A DNA stretch of 64,000 bases from a virus: IMG/VR virus record IMGVR_UViG_3300005264_000008, positions 18,229 to 82,228 of that record. One strand, 5' to 3'. Below, in pieces: positions 24,489 through 32,776 of this stretch. Every line of letters begins with the position of its first letter. Within the stretch, counting starts at the first letter, position 1. Under the pieces are notes generated by a model. The model made no database searches, was not told the origin of the DNA, and saw only the letters and a program-made list of their open reading frames with translations. Made by a program: the position numbers and the translations under genes.

Positions 24489-24998
24489 ATGGATAAAATA
24501 TATTTAAATGATGATAAAGGGAATGTAATTATAGAAACAGATATTACTAATTTTCACATATACTGTCAGGATTTACAACCGAAAATGCTAGAATTTAAAA
24601 CTACATTTGATATGCCGAACTTAAATGTATATTCAGTTACAATTGTATCGACAAATTTATTAGAGACTATTATTTTAGGTAAAATCATTACACATGAAAA
24701 TGATAAGTTTGTTTACTGTATAAAGAATACAAACATAGAATTTAAAGTACTGAATATTAAAGCTGTGTATAATGATGAAATATCAATATTACCTAATCTA
24801 ATAAAACATATCAATATAACTAATATGAAAAGTAAATTTAGTATACTGTTCGAAAGATTTGATAACTTGAATGAACATCAGATAAAATCATTAACAATCG
24901 AAATGAAAAATGATGTGGTGTATAAAATAATATTACGAACTGCTGATATATCTGATAGTAGTATAGTATCAACCAATTTTAAAATAACTAAACAATGA
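24489..24998 (+). CDS. Hypothetical protein, probably beta-rich
   Basis: 169 residues, MDKIYLNDDKGNVIIETDIT... with alternating strand-like segments. No domain recognised. Overlaps the next gene by 4 bases (ATGA), so the pair is likely translated together; the next protein looks structural. Confidence 0.55.
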   Translation: MDKIYLNDDKGNVIIETDITNFHIYCQDLQPKMLEFKTTFDMPNLNVYSVTIVSTNLLETIILGKIITHENDKFVYCIKNTNIEFKVLNIKAVYNDEISILPNLIKHINITNMKSKFSILFERFDNLNEHQIKSLTIEMKNDVVYKIILRTADISDSSIVSTNFKITKQ

Positions 24999-25585
24999 TT
25001 AATTGGTCACACGTTCAAACATCTTTATACGGTGCGTTTATAACAAATATGCCATCTTCAATTGAAGAAAGTGCAAATATACACGCAGGAATATTTGTAA
25101 ACGATGTATTATTAAAAGCAACACTATCAACAGGTAATAAATGTTCGTTTCGAAATACGAAAACAGTAATAGAAGATATATCAATAATGTTTCAAACATT
25201 ATTTAATACTAATATAAAATCAATAGTAGATTTACACAGTGTTCCATATATAGTATTAGCGACATCTTTAAGTGGTTATATTTATACGAATATGAATATC
25301 ACAACATTACCACCAATACCACCTACAACCACTCCACAGCCAATTGCAAAACCAATTATAATGACAACAGCAGGAAATCCACTTGTATTTGGTAAATTAT
25401 TGTATGAAGCATTTACATCAGGTAAAAAAGCTAATACAACTGAAGAAGGTGGGAATATAGTATCAAAAAGTTTAAGTCTCGCATATAAAACATATTTATC
25501 AACTATAACAGGACAATATTTTGGTTTAGTACCAAATCCAAATGGAGCAATACCAACTACTATTACGTGGGTTGGATTGGTGTAG
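24995..25585 (+). CDS. Hypothetical protein, possible virion component
   Basis: 196 residues. A Pro/Thr-rich hinge near residues 105-120 (LPPIPPTTTPQPIAKPI) separates two globular parts, an arrangement common in tail or decoration proteins. The C-terminus is TWVGLV followed by TAG. No family recognised; structural role is inference from composition. Confidence 0.5.
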   Translation: MINWSHVQTSLYGAFITNMPSSIEESANIHAGIFVNDVLLKATLSTGNKCSFRNTKTVIEDISIMFQTLFNTNIKSIVDLHSVPYIVLATSLSGYIYTNMNITTLPPIPPTTTPQPIAKPIIMTTAGNPLVFGKLLYEAFTSGKKANTTEEGGNIVSKSLSLAYKTYLSTITGQYFGLVPNPNGAIPTTITWVGLV

Positions 25586-25666
25586 GGATAAATAGAATTA
25601 TTAAAATAGAATATTATTAAATGGCAAAAAACTTTATGCAATGATAATAATCAAAAACAAACAATT

Positions 25667-25763
25667 ATGAATATAGAATTTAAAGAAATTACTGTTCGAA
25701 TTAACCAACGGATATGAAGATAACGAAGAAGGTGGTGTTTTATTATCTTGTATGATATGTTAA
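25667..25763 (+). pseudogene. Remnant of a DUF262/GmrSD-like gene
   Basis: MNIEFKEITVR followed, after a one-base shift, by ELTNGYEDNEEGGV. This matches the start of phage DUF262 (GmrSD/ParB-like) proteins that usually continue with an RPxYQREFV motif. Here the sequence stops after a few more residues, so only about 30 codons remain. GmrSD enzymes are nucleases of modified DNA; a phage copy would be unusual. Identification is from memory of the family and is tentative. Confidence 0.35.
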
Positions 25764-26020
25764 AATTCATAATCACTTACACCTGATGCTAAGTGTCTCA
25801 AATCAATATATGCTGATTTTATAGAACAAGCTGAAAATCCAATTAAAGATAATGTTTCGTTGACAAACACATATTTACCAGCATCATTACCGCATGCAAT
25901 ACCGTCTCGGTTATCATATAATACGATAATATGTCCTTTGTATTTACCTTTTAATACTTTGCGACTAGTTATATATCCGTGATTACTATTATATTTTTCT
26001 CTATATGTTTTTCTTGGCAT
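25760..26020 (-). CDS. Small hypothetical protein (86 residues)
   Basis: MPRKTYREKYNSNHGYITSR... basic N-terminus, then KGKYKGHIIVLYDNRDGIAC. Probably a small beta barrel. Last gene of a reverse-strand run; starts 2 bases after the nucleotidyltransferase-like gene. Confidence 0.55.
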   Translation of the reverse strand: MPRKTYREKYNSNHGYITSRKVLKGKYKGHIIVLYDNRDGIACGNDAGKYVFVNETLSLIGFSACSIKSAYIDLRHLASGVSDYEF

Positions 26021-26022
26021 TT

Positions 26023-27063
26023 TTATTTTTTATTTATTAACGTTAATACATCATTAAATAAGACATCACTATCAGTTTCTAATAAATATTTAATTGTTTT
26101 GGTTTTTCTATATTCATTGATAATTTCACTGATAATTTTTCCATGTTTAACTGGATTTAACTCTAATTTTGATAGAAACAATCTGACATTTAATTTTTTC
26201 TTAATTGCTAAATTATTACTAATAGTATTACAACTGTCATTAATTCTAGTTGATAATGTATGTGGCGGAAAGAAATCATTTACATATGATTCTTTTTCTC
26301 TATATGAGTAAGAAGGAAACTCATTTTTTAAGTTATGTTTATTATCTGAAATCCATTTCTCAAATTCTTTAAAGGAACTTCGTTTGTCATTACGTTTCCT
26401 GTCTATATGTCGTCTATTTTCAGGAGAAAATAATTCAGTGAAAAATAATGAACTTTTGGAAATATACTCATATAATTCAACATAAGTATCGAATCCTTTA
26501 TTGAAAATATTTTTATCTAATCCAATATATTTAAATAGCATATTAGAATCATCTGTTATATGTAAATTTTCAATTTTACCATTTTCATGCTTATGAATAT
26601 AATATAACCCATTATATCCAAATTTAATATTGAATAGTCTAGTCATCTTACCAAGAAGATTTCCAAATGGGTCATTACTATAAAAAGTAGTAGCAATATC
26701 CCATTTACTTTTCTTAATAAAAATTAAATCAATTTCAATGATTTTATCATTATATTCGTATGCGAACGCCTTTACAGTACCGTTGTGAACGATTATAGGT
26801 TCATCGTTCTTATCACGTACTGCAATGTCATTATATAGGACATGTAAATCAATATCAAACATATAACTATCATCAACGTTTAATAATAAATCAATATCAC
26901 CAAAATCCCTTTTTTCACCAATAACAGACGGTTCAATTACCGTATTTACATTGATGTGTTTTTTTATTATTGGTGTGATTTCTGATAGGATGTCTGCCTT
27001 TTCAGATATGGAAATCCTATCAGCTTTGAAATTGTATTTTTTGTTAAAGATGTTACCACCCAT
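26023..27063 (-). CDS. Nucleotidyltransferase-like protein (polymerase beta fold)
   Basis: 346 residues. SVIGEKRDFGDIDLLLNVDD at about 47-66 carries the hG-x..D-h-D-h signature of the polymerase-beta nucleotidyltransferase superfamily, with a third acidic residue in KIIEIDLIFIK. The later part is helical and charged. Distinct from the CCA-adding enzyme at 55021. The substrate is unknown: it could modify a nucleotide, tRNA or protein. It has a Bacteroidetes-type promoter 28 bases upstream, so early expression by host polymerase is likely. Confidence 0.6.
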   Translation of the reverse strand: MGGNIFNKKYNFKADRISISEKADILSEITPIIKKHINVNTVIEPSVIGEKRDFGDIDLLLNVDDSYMFDIDLHVLYNDIAVRDKNDEPIIVHNGTVKAFAYEYNDKIIEIDLIFIKKSKWDIATTFYSNDPFGNLLGKMTRLFNIKFGYNGLYYIHKHENGKIENLHITDDSNMLFKYIGLDKNIFNKGFDTYVELYEYISKSSLFFTELFSPENRRHIDRKRNDKRSSFKEFEKWISDNKHNLKNEFPSYSYREKESYVNDFFPPHTLSTRINDSCNTISNNLAIKKKLNVRLFLSKLELNPVKHGKIISEIINEYRKTKTIKYLLETDSDVLFNDVLTLINKK

Positions 27064-27090
27064 TTTTGTTTATTTTTAATAGTTATAGTG

Positions 27091-27098
27091 CAAATATA
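27091..27098 (-). promoter_or_regulatory. Bacteroidetes-type -7 box before the nucleotidyltransferase
   Basis: On the reverse strand TATATTTGCACTATAAC. The same TATATTTGCACTATAA string occurs before the gene at 50649 (plus) and before the CCA-adding enzyme (minus, 56460). Confidence 0.65.
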
Positions 27099-27198
27099 AT
27101 CTATATAATTTAATATAAAAATAATAATTGTTAAAAAATGTTAAAATGTCACACAAAAACATCAAAGACACACACTATGTGTTTTATTATGGTTAATT

Positions 27199-27513
27199 TT
27201 AACGATGGCGAATATAGTTATCAAAAGCCCTTTTATCATTTTCGGAATTATCTTCTTTGCATTTTGAACATACATGAACACCTTGCGAATATGACATTCC
27301 GTAAATGTCGAAATTTAAACATTGCTTACATAAAATATTACTATTTTCTTTTATTTTCTCAAATAGATAACTTGCAACTTCGTAACCTAATTCAAATTTT
27401 ATTTGAATTTGACTAACTGATAATTTCCATTTCATACTTGTAAATTTCTTTTCTATTTTTGGAATAAGGTGATTATGCTTTTCGTTCCTTTCTTTAATTA
27501 GTTGTGTTATCAT
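27199..27513 (-). CDS. Small protein with FtsK-gamma-like winged helix and zinc knuckle
   Basis: 104 residues. KLSVSQIQIKFELGYEVASY at about 30-49 resembles the FtsK gamma winged helix (S-x-IQ-x-x-F-x-IGY-x-x-A). The second half has CKQC and HVCSKC, a probable zinc site. A reverse-strand cassette-like unit: an inverted repeat lies just upstream. Likely DNA-binding; function unknown. A plus-strand frame over the same bases is treated as a shadow. Confidence 0.5.
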   Translation of the reverse strand: MITQLIKERNEKHNHLIPKIEKKFTSMKWKLSVSQIQIKFELGYEVASYLFEKIKENSNILCKQCLNFDIYGMSYSQGVHVCSKCKEDNSENDKRAFDNYIRHR

Positions 27514-27539
27514 AATTTAATATTTATTTGAGATTAGTA

Positions 27540-27640
27540 TTTTGATAATCGGTTGGTAATGTTAAGAGTTTGGGAGTTTAAATTTAAACTTTTTGGATAA
27601 CTCTTTTAATTTTAAAATGCTATAACACACTTTACATCAA
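27540..27640 (-). repeat. attC-like inverted repeat between two reverse-strand genes
   Basis: On the reverse strand GTTATAGC, then AAAGAGTT-ATCC-AAAAAGTTTAAA paired with TTTAAACT-CCC-AAACTCTT, then AACATTACC. The core is a palindrome of about 25 bp per arm with small mismatches. Orientation suits the reverse-strand genes on both sides. Confidence 0.4.
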
Positions 27641-27657
27641 ATTCATGTTTATTATGA

Positions 27658-28434
27658 CTAATGAGAATCAGTAACCCGACATTCAGACAACTTACAATAT
27701 TCTTCTGAAATGTCCATTCCGATAAATCTTCTTTTATTTAATTTTGCCGATTTTAAAACTGTTCCACTTCCACACATTGGGTCTAAAATTATATCATTTT
27801 CATTTGACCAACTTAATATGTGGTCGGTTGCTAAATCGAATGGAAAAGGAGCAGGATGTTTTTTCGACTCATGGTCAATTTTTTTCTTACCAACAACATA
27901 AGACCATATATTCCCTTTTATCTTTTGTTTCTTTACTTGAGTTGCTTTCTTTTTTCTTGTTTGCTTTCCTTTTGAAAAGTTTTTATATGTAGTTCCTTTT
28001 AGTTCTAACCCGGCATGAATACAATCTATTTTAATAGGATTATGAGTTTTAATTTTACCTTTTGAAAAAACAAACATATATTCAAATACATTATTGTATC
28101 TTTGTCTGTAAATTTGTGGAATTGGATTAGTTTTCTGAAATATCATTGTATCATGTAGATTAAATCCTATTTCTTTGAAATATAACGCTTGTTTAAAACT
28201 TGTACCTGTTTCACTTCTGTTTATCGTAGCATCAGCAACAACCCAAACCACAACACCACCAGTTTTTGTAACTCTATACAATTCACGTGCAATCAATTCA
28301 AACGGAAAGGAAAATCCATTATAATTTCGTAAATTATCATAAGGCGGTGAAGTAACTGTTAAATCAATACTATTGTCAGATAATAATTTTAAACCGTCCT
28401 GAGCAGGTTTATTGTAAATTATATTAGTTTTCAT
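27658..28434 (-). CDS. DNA methyltransferase (SPPYD type)
   Basis: 258 residues. Motif IV SPPY at 29-32 (TSPPYDNLRNYNGF), a basic middle (KGKQTRKKKATQVKKQKIKG), HPAPFPFDLATDHIL, then SAM motif I DPMCGSGTVLKSAK with RRFIGMDIS. Beta-class N4/N6 amino-methyltransferase. Unlike the three others of this type it ends CRVTDSH and lacks the NNLFNF tail. Reverse-oriented and next to an attC-like inverted repeat, so it may be a cassette acquisition. Confidence 0.88.
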   Translation of the reverse strand: MKTNIIYNKPAQDGLKLLSDNSIDLTVTSPPYDNLRNYNGFSFPFELIARELYRVTKTGGVVVWVVADATINRSETGTSFKQALYFKEIGFNLHDTMIFQKTNPIPQIYRQRYNNVFEYMFVFSKGKIKTHNPIKIDCIHAGLELKGTTYKNFSKGKQTRKKKATQVKKQKIKGNIWSYVVGKKKIDHESKKHPAPFPFDLATDHILSWSNENDIILDPMCGSGTVLKSAKLNKRRFIGMDISEEYCKLSECRVTDSH

Positions 28435-28463
28435 ATATTTTGTTTAAAAATTTGATATGATAA

Positions 28464-28910
28464 TCAAATAAGATTCATATATTGTTTAATAATTGATTTC
28501 ATCTTGTTATTATCAACCCCGATTTTTGTTAATGTATATATAATATCATTTTTTGAGAAAAATAATTGTATATATTCGGACATTTCAATTATAGAAACAG
28601 ATAAATCAGTCTTCAAATTTATCAATGTTGCTATTTCATCATATACATTATTATTTGATTTACATTTAACATATTTCAAAAACAGCTTTTTTTGTGGTAA
28701 AATTCCTAAATATAATTTATAAGCATCACGTTTATTTAATAACCCAACTGTATATTTTTGAAACATGTCAATATATTCAATTAAACTTTTGTCCATGCTT
28801 AACCATATATTAATCATATATGGATTGAAACTTTTCATGTCTTCATCTGAATAAGTGTTCACTGGTTTTTTATCAACAGTTAGATTTCTAATGTGGTCAA
28901 ATATTGTCAT
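28464..28910 (-). CDS. Clamp-loader small subunit (gp62-like)
   Basis: 148 residues, helical. FDHIRNLTVDKKPVNTYSDE, then NPYMINIWLSMDKSLIEYID and LYLGILPQKKLFLKYVK follow the layout of gp62-type clamp-loader subunits of T4-like phages (a short N-terminal helix, an NxYMINRxLSM-like helix, then the LPKxKxFLxYIK segment). In T4 the subunit acts as the collar of the gp44/62 complex. The gp44-like subunit is 6 kb away on the other strand. Assigned by pattern, without alignment. Confidence 0.6.
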   Translation of the reverse strand: MTIFDHIRNLTVDKKPVNTYSDEDMKSFNPYMINIWLSMDKSLIEYIDMFQKYTVGLLNKRDAYKLYLGILPQKKLFLKYVKCKSNNNVYDEIATLINLKTDLSVSIIEMSEYIQLFFSKNDIIYTLTKIGVDNNKMKSIIKQYMNLI

Positions 28911-29131
28911 TTTGATATTATTTTTATGATTAAATACATAAATATTATGATTATTGTATTTATTATTGGTGTGAATATTAATATATATAATAATACTTTA
29001 GTATGTATTTTGTAATTATAATATGGTGTTTTTATAATACCATTATACAAGAATTGTACAGTTGGAATGTATGATGTGATAGTTATTAATAATATAAATA
29101 GTACCATTATAAAAAATATCATTTTTATCAT
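28907..29131 (-). CDS. Small membrane protein, two transmembrane segments
   Basis: 74 residues. Hydrophobic segments at about 3-21 and 46-70 flank a polar loop, and the ends are basic. Overlaps the gp62-like start by 4 bases. Could be a small inner-membrane protein or holin-like; no supporting evidence beyond topology. Confidence 0.5.
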   Translation of the reverse strand: MIKMIFFIMVLFILLITITSYIPTVQFLYNGIIKTPYYNYKIHTKVLLYILIFTPIINTIIIIFMYLIIKIISK

Positions 29132-29190
29132 AAGATTAATATATTTTAATTGAATTAATTTATTATATTATAAATAAAGTAATAATAATT

Positions 29191-29442
29191 TTAATCAAAT
29201 GGAATCCTAATACTAGAACCAGGTTCAATGAAAAATGTAATTGGTGTTATATTATTTGCCAATGCTATAATATACCACATAGTAGCATCATTATAATATT
29301 TATTGGCAAGTAAATCTAATCTATCGTTTTTTTTAGTAATAATATATTCATCATTTGGTGATTCGGGTATATTAGCTAATGTATTAGATGTGTAATGTTT
29401 CTTATTTCCTGTTAAAATTATATTTGATGTGATTCTTTCCAT
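29191..29442 (-). CDS. LysM-domain baseplate protein (gp53-like)
   Basis: 83 residues. The C-terminal part EYIITKKNDRLDLLANKYYN then WYIIALANNI is a LysM repeat, as in gp53-type baseplate wedge proteins of T4-like phages, and the end EPGSSIRIPFD matches the usual end of the repeat. Divergently placed from the helicase gene, with a shared promoter-like element between them. Confidence 0.65.
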   Translation of the reverse strand: MERITSNIILTGNKKHYTSNTLANIPESPNDEYIITKKNDRLDLLANKYYNDATMWYIIALANNITPITFFIEPGSSIRIPFD

Positions 29443-29487
29443 TTTTAATTTATTTTATTTTATATAAATATAAAAAAATAATTTAAT
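29443..29487. promoter_or_regulatory. Divergent promoter region with TTTATATAAAT element
   Basis: The 45 bases between the gp53-like start and the helicase start contain TTTTATATAAATATAAAAAA, symmetric enough to serve either strand. The same TATTTATATAAAA-type element precedes genes at 31128, 45658 (minus), 56972 (minus), 57471 and 58381, so it is a candidate phage promoter. Confidence 0.45.
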
Positions 29488-30828
29488 ATGGTTGATAAAT
29501 TCAGGTATGGAACAACATTTCAGACTAAAATAATATCATCAATGATGTCGGATAGTATATTTATGAAACGAATAATCGATATTATTGATGTTAAGTATTT
29601 CGAGAATGATATTATACAAAATATAATACATGAAATTATAGAGTATTTTCATAAATATAAAATGAAACCCACATTTGATAGTTTGAAAACAATTTTTATT
29701 CAGCCAAAATATTCACAAATAAGTAATTCAAGTATTCAAATTATAATTGATGCACAAAGTTATTTAGATAGTTCGGACTTAGATTATGTAAAGGATAGTG
29801 TCATACAATTCTGTAGACACCAAGAAATAAAACGAGCAATTTTACAAAGTGTCGATTTATTAAACAATGATAAATTTGACATTATCGAAAAAATGATGAA
29901 TGACAGTTTTAAAATTGGATTAGATATAAACACAGGTATCAATATTAAAAGAGATGTCGATTTAGTATTCACTGATGACAAACGCAATCCAGTTGCAACA
30001 CCGTGGGAACAAATAAATAATATAACTGAAGGTGGTCTTGGATTAGGTGAGTTAGGTGTGATTGCGGCCCCACCTGGAATTGGTAAAAGTTGGGCGTTAG
30101 TTTCGTTGGCTTCACATGCAATTAAACAAGGAAAAAAAGTTGTATTTTTTACTCTTGAATTATATGAAAATTATGTTGCAAAACGATTCTATTCTAATCT
30201 CACACATACAAAATTAAATAATCTAAAATATGAAGTTGATGCAATTAAAACATATCTAAACCATTTGAAGGGAGAATTGATAATACAATACTACCCAACT
30301 AAATCAGTTTCAGTTAATTCATTGAAAGGATTTGTTGAACGAAGTATAACAGAAGAATTCAAACCTGATTTAATTATAGTTGATTATGCTGATTTATTGA
30401 AAGCACCATATGTAAATAGTACAAAAAGGGATGACCAAATACTAGGTGATATTTATGCTGAATTACGTGGTATGGCTGGTGAATTTGAAATACCTGTGTG
30501 GACAGCTTCTCAAATTAATAGAAGTGGAGCAAAATCACAAGTTATTGAAAGTGATAGTATTGCAGGGAGTTTTGAAAAAATTATGATTGCTGATATTGTT
30601 GTGTCTATTAGTCGTCAACTTGAAGATAAAATTGCCAATACAAGTAGGTGGCATATATTAAAAAATAGATTTGGTAGGGACGGTGTTACATTCCCAGCCC
30701 AAAATGATTTATCAATGGGTAAAATACAACTATTTGAACCGACTACTGAAAAGGGTAAGGAAGTATCGAATAGTACTGAAATGGCTTCTAAAAAATTTAT
30801 GAGAAACAAATATAAACAATTTTTATAA
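29488..30828 (+). CDS. Replicative DNA helicase (DnaB/gp41-like)
   Basis: 446 residues. An N-terminal helical domain (1-150) is followed by a RecA-like motor: GLGLGELGVIAAPPGIGKSW with Walker A at about 194-201, FFTLELYE (H1a-like), Walker B LIIVDYADLL, and SQINRSG (sensor). It unwinds DNA at the fork, with the primase encoded at 4190. The size is close to T4 gp41 (475). The next small gene overlaps its stop. Confidence 0.88.
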   Translation: MVDKFRYGTTFQTKIISSMMSDSIFMKRIIDIIDVKYFENDIIQNIIHEIIEYFHKYKMKPTFDSLKTIFIQPKYSQISNSSIQIIIDAQSYLDSSDLDYVKDSVIQFCRHQEIKRAILQSVDLLNNDKFDIIEKMMNDSFKIGLDINTGINIKRDVDLVFTDDKRNPVATPWEQINNITEGGLGLGELGVIAAPPGIGKSWALVSLASHAIKQGKKVVFFTLELYENYVAKRFYSNLTHTKLNNLKYEVDAIKTYLNHLKGELIIQYYPTKSVSVNSLKGFVERSITEEFKPDLIIVDYADLLKAPYVNSTKRDDQILGDIYAELRGMAGEFEIPVWTASQINRSGAKSQVIESDSIAGSFEKIMIADIVVSISRQLEDKIANTSRWHILKNRFGRDGVTFPAQNDLSMGKIQLFEPTTEKGKEVSNSTEMASKKFMRNKYKQFL

Positions 30829-31052
30829 TGGTAATACTAACTATACTACTGAGTTTATTTATTTTAGTAACAATATACCAACAGTATATATTATATAAAA
30901 TAGGCAAAATAATTAAAACACATGGTCTGTTAATTGACAATCTTAAAGAACTTATAATACAAAATATTAAGATAACAAAAAATAATACATCACTAATTAA
31001 TAATATGCAAAATATAATAAAATCACTGTTGAAAAAACATAAAAATAAATAA
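30828..31052 (+). CDS. Small membrane-anchored protein
   Basis: 74 residues. One N-terminal transmembrane helix (about 2-24), then a basic amphipathic coiled-coil tail ending LLKKHKNK. Overlaps the helicase stop by one base. Unknown function. Confidence 0.5.
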   Translation: MVILTILLSLFILVTIYQQYILYKIGKIIKTHGLLIDNLKELIIQNIKITKNNTSLINNMQNIIKSLLKKHKNK

Positions 31053-31062
31053 TGTATTCAAA

Positions 31063-31094
31063 TAAAAATCCAAATATATAATTTGGATTTTTTT
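31063..31094. terminator. Intrinsic terminator
   Basis: AAAAATCCAAAT-ATATA-ATTTGGATTTTTTT after the helicase operon; A and T tracts allow either direction. Confidence 0.85.
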
Positions 31095-31104
31095 GTTATT
31101 ATAA

Positions 31105-31120
31105 CACTATTTATATAAAA
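31105..31120 (+). promoter_or_regulatory. Candidate phage promoter (ACTATTTATATAAAA)
   Basis: ACTATTTATATAAAA lies 8 bases upstream of the ATG at 31128. Near-identical copies lie before 57471 (plus) and 45658 (minus, upstream of 46308). Confidence 0.5.
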
Positions 31121-31127
31121 ATTGATT

Positions 31128-31448
31128 ATGACAAAAAAAGAATTGGAAAATATCATTAGAGAAGTGATATATGAAAATATTAATAATATCATATTATCAC
31201 CTAAAGACAAATTTACATTTAAAGAAACGTTTAATGCATTTGATGAACCTGATTATTTATTTATTTATAAAGATGGAAAAAAACTCACTGAATTTTATTA
31301 TAATATGAGAGGATTCATTCCAAATTTCACATTAACAAATGGTAATGGTGTGCAAGCATCATTTGGCGAACTATCAAAATCAAAAAGTCTTAGGTTATTT
31401 AAAAATAATATAAAGCAAGGTTTTGTAAACTTACATAAATTTAATTAA
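31128..31448 (+). CDS. Tagged protein 1 (N-terminal tag plus small domain)
   Basis: 106 residues from the ATG at 31128; a TTG two codons earlier is less likely. The first 20 residues, MTKKELENIIREVIYENINN, follow the recurrent tag seen on many proteins here. The rest (KDKFTFKETFNAFDEPDYLF, then LYKDG-like strands) is a small unknown beta-rich domain. First gene of a run of tagged proteins that follows a terminator and a candidate late promoter. The tag may direct the protein into the capsid; see findings. Confidence 0.6.
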   Translation: MTKKELENIIREVIYENINNIILSPKDKFTFKETFNAFDEPDYLFIYKDGKKLTEFYYNMRGFIPNFTLTNGNGVQASFGELSKSKSLRLFKNNIKQGFVNLHKFN

Positions 31449-31476
31449 AAGGATAATTAAAATAAAAATAATACAT

Positions 31477-32583
31477 ATGTCAAAAGAATACACAAATATT
31501 AAAAAGATTATTACAAGTGGATTGGAAGTTGAAAAACAGTTTGCTGATAAAACTCCTACATTGAATTTATTATCTGAAATTATGTTTAATAACACAGGAT
31601 TAAATACAAATGAAATGGACACAATTAAACAAATCCAATTTATCAATACAGTAATAACGGAATTATATAATGGAGATATAATAAAACCATATCAATCACT
31701 CACATTAAAATCAACTATAAATTCAATATTACCCGAAAATATTCCTGTTGATTCTTTAAATGAATTACAAATTGAAAATTTATATAATAATTTAGTTGGT
31801 AAGGTTAAAACAATGGGGCTATTTGAGCTGTTTAAGGTATGGAATGATAAATATAAATATGTTACTACTGAAAGCAAAAACAATTCAAAATTATATAATA
31901 TTATAAGTGAAACAATTGATAAATATATAAACGAAGAAATAGAATCCGATGAATCAAAATTAAAAAAAACATATTACTTACAATATGGAATTGGTAGGTC
32001 GAAATATGTTGTGAATTATTATTCTGGTAAAAAAACACATCCAGATGGTAGTAAATTTTATGATATTTCTATTTTTAAAAATAAATCTAAATTAAAAGCA
32101 TTTATAGATAGTTTAAAAAAAGATGGATATATAACAGAATCGCATAATATAAACGAAGAATCGAAATTAAAAAAGGCATATAATGCATTTTTTGAAAAGG
32201 CAATGAAAATAGCTAAAATTAAATCACCTGATGATTTAGACGAAAAAGAACAAAAGAAATTCTTTAATGCTATATCGAAAAATTGGAAAAATGGAGTTGG
32301 TGCTGTTGACGGTTGGGAAGATACCTTTGAAAAGGCGTTGAATGAAAATTCACAATCAACGTCATCTAATATTGATAGTTTGTTAAAATATTATTATTTC
32401 AGACCAACTAATATTCCAAATGAATATGAAAATATAAATAGAAGCACTAAAATTATTCATATAAAAAATAAACTATTAATTACAGATTACACACCTAAAT
32501 ATAACAGATTTTTAAATAGCACTACAATAAAAGTAACAGATTTAGATAAATATGCGAAACGTAATAATTGGCAACATGAATAA
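31477..32583 (+). CDS. Multi-module protein with internal [IL]NE sites
   Basis: 368 residues. Module A (1-135) is helical. Residues 139-153 (LYNIISETIDKYINE) are a tag-like helix ending in INE. Module B (161-220) has YYLQYGIGRSKYVVNYYSGK and a hydrophobic core. INE at 225-227 starts module C, LKKAYNAFFEKAMKIAKIKS then an acid-basic helix pair with SKNWKNGVGAVDGW. LNE at 288-290 leads to module D. The [IL]NE sites between modules match the cleavage consensus of T4-type prohead proteases, so the product may be a polyprotein. The same frame stays open for 43 codons after the stop. Confidence 0.6.
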   Translation: MSKEYTNIKKIITSGLEVEKQFADKTPTLNLLSEIMFNNTGLNTNEMDTIKQIQFINTVITELYNGDIIKPYQSLTLKSTINSILPENIPVDSLNELQIENLYNNLVGKVKTMGLFELFKVWNDKYKYVTTESKNNSKLYNIISETIDKYINEEIESDESKLKKTYYLQYGIGRSKYVVNYYSGKKTHPDGSKFYDISIFKNKSKLKAFIDSLKKDGYITESHNINEESKLKKAYNAFFEKAMKIAKIKSPDDLDEKEQKKFFNAISKNWKNGVGAVDGWEDTFEKALNENSQSTSSNIDSLLKYYYFRPTNIPNEYENINRSTKIIHIKNKLLITDYTPKYNRFLNSTTIKVTDLDKYAKRNNWQHE

Positions 32584-32712
32584 AACAAAAATTCAGACGA
32601 TACTTTTTATGCTTTTCACTATGAAAAGAAAGACACAGTTTCAGTAGGTGATATTCAGCAAAAAGACGATGGTTCAGTTAGACGAATTGAACATATTATT
32701 AATAACGATTAA
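32584..32712 (+). other. In-frame coding remnant after a stop codon
   Basis: Directly after the TAA of the 31477 gene the same frame is open for 43 codons (FYAFHYEKKDTVSVGDIQQK, then VRRIEHIINND) to TAA at 32710-32712. It has no ATG of its own. It reads like the C-terminal end of a small domain and may be a lost extension of the upstream gene or the tail of a deleted neighbour. Confidence 0.4.
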
Positions 32713-32776
32713 TATCTTTTTGATGTTGAGTTATAACAGGTTAAAAAATAAAATAAAATAAAAAAAAATAAACAAA

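Noticed and set aside
27138-27416. Plus-strand ORF of 92 codons over the reverse-strand zinc-knuckle gene
   Set aside because: Its Phe/Leu/Tyr-rich translation is typical of a shadow frame; the reverse frame has paired cysteines and a recognisable winged-helix segment.
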